Below are positions 60,314-64,000 of a stretch of DNA of 64,000 nt, piece by piece. A program made the translations under genes and the position numbers. Source of the stretch: Terribacillus saccharophilus. Its GTDB lineage: Bacteria; Bacillota; Bacilli; Bacillales; Amphibacillaceae. The notes below the pieces were generated by a model. That model saw nothing but the letters and a program-made list of their open reading frames with translations. It had not been told where the DNA came from and did no database searches. How positions within the stretch are numbered: the first letter of the stretch is position 1; every line of letters begins with the position of its first letter. The stretch spans positions 434,001-498,000 of the forward strand of contig FOCD01000002.1 of assembly GCA_900110015.1 (NCBI GenBank), read 5' to 3'.

Positions 60314-62347
60314 TTGATTCGGATTCCGATAGCCCGTTGGCAGAAGTGGCTCCGGCCAAAAAGACTGGCCGCCGTTATACTCGGAAGCATGATAACTGCC
60401 ATCGGCGGACTGCTCCTTATCTGTTATCTGATGGGCCCCCCTCCGATGACAAATAAATGGAGTACGACATTCTATGCGAATGACAGCACAATCCTCGGTG
60501 AACAGTATGGCAACACACAGAAACGCTGGGTCGCACTGGACGAAGTCTCTCCTCACTTGATTCATGCGACTATTCTGGCTGAAGACAAGAACTTCTACAA
60601 ACATCATGGATTTGCCTGGAAACGCATATTCGCTGCCGCCCTGCAGGACATCAAGGCTGGCGCCAAGGTTGAAGGGGCCAGTACCATTACCCAGCAATAT
60701 GCCAAGAATCTTTACTTAACGAATGATAAAACGTGGACACGAAAATTCAAGGAAGCACTCTACAGTATCCGCTTAGAGATGTTTTATTCGAAGGATGAAA
60801 TATTGGAAGGATATCTTAATACGATTTATTACGGACATGGGATGTACGGCATCCAAGCAGCGAGCGATTATTATATGGATAAAGATCCTGGCAGTTTAAC
60901 AGCCGCTGAAGCGGCATTGCTTGCGGGTATACCGAAAGGCCCATCTTACTACTCCCCTTTCCAAAATAAAGAGCTTGCCGATGAAAGGCAGGAATATATT
61001 TACGGACTGCTGGAGGATGAAGGTTATATCACTGAACCTGAATCACTTCCAGCGGTATCGCTCTCGACAGAACAGGAACGGGAAACAGTCAGACGTGCTG
61101 GTTATTTCCAGGACTATATTACAGACGAGCTTGCCGATGTTCTGGAGATGGAAGAAGATCAAGCTGCAACAGCTGGGTACCATGTTTATACAACGATGGA
61201 TTCTGATCAGCAGCTCAAATTGGAGACGCAAATAGCAGACACGATTCCGGCTGATACAGAACTGCAGACAGGCGCAATTGCTATGGATCCAGATACCGGT
61301 GCAATTACAGCTATGGTTGGCGGAACTGATTACAAAGCGAGTACGTATAACAGAGCTACTACATCCAAACGTATGCCAGGCTCCGCATTTAAGCCTTTTG
61401 TGTATTACACTGCCCTGAGAAATGGTTTCACACCGATGACACAGCTAAGAAGCGAAGAAACAACCTTTGAACTGCCGGATGGCGGAGAATATGCACCTGG
61501 CAATTTTCATGGCTATTATGCAAATGATGAAATCACAATGGTAGAAGCTATCGCGATGTCGGACAATATTTATGCAGTGAAAACGAATTTAATGGTTGGT
61601 GCAGAAAAGATAGCTGCAGATGCCAAGAAACTCGGTATCACCAGTGAGTTACAGGCAGTTCCATCACTCGCGCTTGGAACTTCGCCGGTGTCTGTCGAAG
61701 AGATGGGAGTTGCCTACAGCCGGATAGCAAATGGCGGTAAACAGGTTGAAAGCTATACGATTGAAAAAATCGTAGATCGCAACGGTAAGACTATCTATTC
61801 ACATAAACCGCAGAAAAACAAAAGCAAGCTGGATAAAAAAAGACTGTTTGTGCTCACCGATCTAATGACAGGTATGTTCGATGACTCGCTTAGCAGCTAT
61901 ATGCGTGTAACAGGTGCCTCAATCAAGGATCAGTTGAGCCGGCCATATGCAGGGAAATCCGGAACAACAACAACAGATAGCTGGATGGTTGGCTTCAGTC
62001 CTGACTTGGTGACAGCCGTCTGGACTGGCTATGATAATAACCGTTCCATGGAGAAAGTAAAAGAGCTTGCCTACAGCAAAGAAATTTGGGCAGGATTTAT
62101 GGAAGCAGCGCATCAGGGCGAACCAATCAAAGCATTCCGGCCTCCTGCCGGTGTTCGAGGTATGTTTGTTGATCCTGATTCCGGCTTTCTGTCCACGTCT
62201 TATTGCGAAAAGCGCCGATTTACTTATTTTGTTCGAGGTACAGAACCTAAGCTATACTGCCGACCTGATTTAGATGAGTATCCTCTCCATCATGACCAGG
62301 AAGAACCTATGAACAGACGCAAACGCTGGTTTGATTGGCTGTTTTAA
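60314..62347 (+). CDS. pbpG: Class A penicillin-binding protein PbpG (PBP2d type)
   Basis: 677 residues from TTG (an in-frame TGA lies seven codons upstream; AGG is eight bases away, a weak site). Membrane anchor at ~19-40, glycosyltransferase domain (ILAEDKNFYKHHGFAWKRI, GASTITQQYAKNLYL, GYLNTIYYG) and transpeptidase with SAFK, SDN and KSGTTTTDSW. In B. subtilis pbpG is transcribed in the forespore and needed with pbpF for germ cell wall. The unusual C-terminal end is rich in Arg and Asp/Glu (PMNRRKRWFDWLF). Confidence 0.93.
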   Translation: MIRIPIARWQKWLRPKRLAAVILGSMITAIGGLLLICYLMGPPPMTNKWSTTFYANDSTILGEQYGNTQKRWVALDEVSPHLIHATILAEDKNFYKHHGFAWKRIFAAALQDIKAGAKVEGASTITQQYAKNLYLTNDKTWTRKFKEALYSIRLEMFYSKDEILEGYLNTIYYGHGMYGIQAASDYYMDKDPGSLTAAEAALLAGIPKGPSYYSPFQNKELADERQEYIYGLLEDEGYITEPESLPAVSLSTEQERETVRRAGYFQDYITDELADVLEMEEDQAATAGYHVYTTMDSDQQLKLETQIADTIPADTELQTGAIAMDPDTGAITAMVGGTDYKASTYNRATTSKRMPGSAFKPFVYYTALRNGFTPMTQLRSEETTFELPDGGEYAPGNFHGYYANDEITMVEAIAMSDNIYAVKTNLMVGAEKIAADAKKLGITSELQAVPSLALGTSPVSVEEMGVAYSRIANGGKQVESYTIEKIVDRNGKTIYSHKPQKNKSKLDKKRLFVLTDLMTGMFDDSLSSYMRVTGASIKDQLSRPYAGKSGTTTTDSWMVGFSPDLVTAVWTGYDNNRSMEKVKELAYSKEIWAGFMEAAHQGEPIKAFRPPAGVRGMFVDPDSGFLSTSYCEKRRFTYFVRGTEPKLYCRPDLDEYPLHHDQEEPMNRRKRWFDWLF

Positions 62348-62390
62348 AAAGAAAAGCCGCTGTCCCTTTTTCGGGAAAGCGGCTTTGATT
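62346..62390. terminator. Bidirectional terminator between pbpG and ywhD
   Basis: AAAGCCGCTGTCCC / GGGAAAGCGGCTTT-type stem flanked by A- and T-rich sequence; it serves both convergent genes. Confidence 0.9.
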
Positions 62391-62890
62391 TATTGCAGTT
62401 GGTTTTCCAGATCCTTCGGCGACCTGCTCCAGAATTCCGGTTTATATTCCTTTAGGAACTCCAACAGCAATTCCTTCGATACATCATCCATATGCTCAAG
62501 CACATACTTGCCTTTCATAGACTGCTCCATATGCTTCACATGCTCCGGCATAGATTTATAAGCGATACGATTCGGCCGATCAACAAGAATTTCGCTGGCA
62601 GCTGCTCCAAAGTAATAAGGGCCTTCTCCGCCATTTTGCACCGTCACCCAGACAATCCAATACAGCTTTCCGTCTTGTACTTTTTCCTTCTCATGCTGGA
62701 ACCGCACACGTCTTTCCACTTGACTGCGAGCATGCATCGCCGCCATATCCACGTATGCTGTTTTCTCATTCGGATCAACGATGACCGGACTCATATTCTC
62801 CAGACTGATCGAACCGACCCCATATCCGCCATGACCGTCCGTAGAATCGTCCTTCATGATCGTGAAAGCATTATTTTTCTTCTTTTCCAC
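62390..62890 (-). CDS. ywhD: YwhD family protein
   Basis: 166 residues with the YwhD pattern: FTIMKDDSTDGHGGYGVGSISLENMSPVIVDP, AYVDMAAMHARSQVERRVRF, YWIVWVTVQ. Function is unknown. It follows pbpG (ywhE) on the chromosome, exactly as in B. subtilis. Confidence 0.92.
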   Translation of the reverse strand: MEKKKNNAFTIMKDDSTDGHGGYGVGSISLENMSPVIVDPNEKTAYVDMAAMHARSQVERRVRFQHEKEKVQDGKLYWIVWVTVQNGGEGPYYFGAAASEILVDRPNRIAYKSMPEHVKHMEQSMKGKYVLEHMDDVSKELLLEFLKEYKPEFWSRSPKDLENQLQ

Positions 62891-62939
62891 ATATACCGCT
62901 CCCTCGACTTTTGCTTCTATAGTAGCATGTGTCGGATTA

Positions 62940-64000
62940 TCACTTCAATTCAATTGTTTTATCGTGGAAACGGAAAGCATCGGGTGATGCAGTTAGACCA
63001 GCTGCAGCTTGCTTGTCTGACACTGCTGTTTGCACCCTTCTATCCTTTGTTCCCTTAATACCCAGCCTGCTATGTTCCACTTCTTTCAAACCTGCGACTA
63101 TTAGCTGTACACAGAATATGAGGAAAAGAAATGCGGCAATGACAACTGCGCTGTAATAACCATCCGGCTGCATGAGCATGTACCGAAGAAACGGTATCTG
63201 AGAGGACCACTCCGCTGTGGCTGGATAAACTAGGTCTCCTTTAACAACTGTTCCTCCAAAATATACCCCGAAAATCCCTAGATGAATAAATAAAACAAGC
63301 ACTTGAGCTGTTTGCTGTCCAAATAGAATGAAACATCTCATGCGTATCTGCGGCCATACATGCTTTCGTATGAGATGCAGTTTGCTTCCTCCAAGTATAG
63401 TCCCACTTGTTACAAAAGCAGTGGAAAGTGCATGATCAATTTCTTTGCTTAAAAGCGAGGTTGTAAGCGGGAGTACAAGTAAAAGCAAGATCAGTATCTG
63501 CCAAAAGATTTTTTCCGTTATAGTAAGATCATAATAAACACTTGCCCCAATAATTGGGGTTAACAGGAAGAGCGCCAATAATGATTGCGGGATATAATGC
63601 AGAGTGTCCGTGAACTTGTCCAAAATTTTCCTGACTTTCATTGGAACTAAGAGCACATAGGGGATAGCTAGTAGAAATCCACCGCCAATCCGTAAAGCCG
63701 CGAGAAGGATAGCAAACCCTATTGTGAATTTTGCCCCCGTTATAAGCACATCATCCAGATGTCTTCCGCTTCTGTCAGTTCCGAGCCAGTAATCATCATT
63801 AGGTGGAAATGGAGCTTTATCTACCGCTCTCCCATCTTCGTATTGATATTCTGTCACTTGAATGGACGGATCAGCCCAGACAGTATAAAGACAGCTCGCC
63901 AGAAACAAAAGCAGAATCAAAGCTGAACCCGTCACAAATTTCCAATTACGGTAAACGGGAGAATGTTTGATATTTCTCTTGAAGGAGAGTACACTCCCTT
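62940..64000 (-). CDS. OppC/DppC-type peptide ABC transporter permease, 5' end beyond window
   Basis: The frame is open to the right edge, so the start lies outside; the visible part encodes ~353 residues beginning ...FKRNIKHSPVYRNWKFVTG. A membrane segment, the OppC signature YWLGTDRSGRHLDDVLITGAK and four or five more helices are seen. The C-terminal ~45 residues (IKGTKDRRVQTAVSDKQAAAG...) are cytoplasmic and longer than usual. The partners (an OppB-type permease, ATPases, binding protein) would lie upstream beyond 64000. B. subtilis has no such gene next to ywhD. Confidence 0.85.
   Translation of the reverse strand, partial: GSVLSFKRNIKHSPVYRNWKFVTGSALILLLFLASCLYTVWADPSIQVTEYQYEDGRAVDKAPFPPNDDYWLGTDRSGRHLDDVLITGAKFTIGFAILLAALRIGGGFLLAIPYVLLVPMKVRKILDKFTDTLHYIPQSLLALFLLTPIIGASVYYDLTITEKIFWQILILLLLVLPLTTSLLSKEIDHALSTAFVTSGTILGGSKLHLIRKHVWPQIRMRCFILFGQQTAQVLVLFIHLGIFGVYFGGTVVKGDLVYPATAEWSSQIPFLRYMLMQPDGYYSAVVIAAFLFLIFCVQLIVAGLKEVEHSRLGIKGTKDRRVQTAVSDKQAAAGLTASPDAFRFHDKTIELK

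Overview
The window is a contiguous piece of a Bacillaceae chromosome (Firmicutes, endospore former). Evidence is the low to moderate G+C, strong AAGGAGG-type ribosome binding sites with frequent TTG/GTG starts, sporulation genes (spoIIID, spoIIQ, spoIID, spoIIR, spo0F, pbpG), and a gene order that follows the Bacillus subtilis segment mbl-flhO-flhP / murAA-ywmB-atp operon-upp-glyA-ywl genes-prfA-tdk-rpmE-rho-murAB-tal-fbaA-spo0F-pyrG-rpoE-argS-speE-pbpG-ywhD. Differences from B. subtilis suggest another genus, perhaps a halotolerant one such as Terribacillus, Virgibacillus or Oceanobacillus; I cannot decide which from the sequence alone. Almost everything is on the minus strand. Clear plus-strand genes are a small membrane protein (5351), a cardiolipin synthase-like gene (55910) and pbpG (60314).

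Layout. 1-4.7 kb is accessory: a secreted protein built of tandem PA14-like domains (cut by the window edge), a membrane acyltransferase, an unrecognised protein and a short ComK. 4.8-12.6 kb holds fabZ, an EpuA-type small protein, flhP, flhO, mbl, spoIIID, an AimR-family TPR protein without a DNA-binding domain, spoIIQ and spoIID. 12.7-21.1 kb is a D-aminopeptidase / dipeptide transport / muropeptide recycling operon (dppABCDE-ykfABC) lying between spoIID and murAA, with a CodY-like operator upstream. 21.2-30.9 kb is murAA, ywmB, a DUF1146 gene and the complete ATP synthase operon atpIBEFHAGDC with its promoter. 31-36.8 kb is a Vpr-like subtilase, mnaA, upp, a repeat-rich gap and glyA. 36.8-47.8 kb is ywlG, rpiB, a chemoreceptor, ywlE, tsaC, spoIIR, prmC, prfA, an SDR gene, tdk, rpmE (zinc-free type) and rho. 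48.2-55.9 kb is murAB, tal, fbaA, spo0F, pyrG with its CTP-sensing leader, rpoE, rsgA and a tiny ORF with its own promoter and two hairpins. 55.9-64 kb is cls, argS, ywiB, speE, pbpG, ywhD and an OppC-type permease running off the right edge.

How it fits together. Much of the window concerns the cell envelope (two MurA enzymes, Mbl, PbpG, SpoIID/SpoIIQ) and recovery of cell-wall peptides (LdcA, AE epimerase, NlpC/P60, Dpp), interleaved with energy and central metabolism and the Spo0 phosphorelay. The most unusual items are the orphan AimR-like receptor embedded among sporulation genes with Spo0A-box matches upstream, the alternating PA14 repeat protein with an apparent ATT start, the small ORF/double-hairpin unit ahead of rsgA, and a short ComK. 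No tRNA, rRNA, CRISPR array, IS element or prophage was found.
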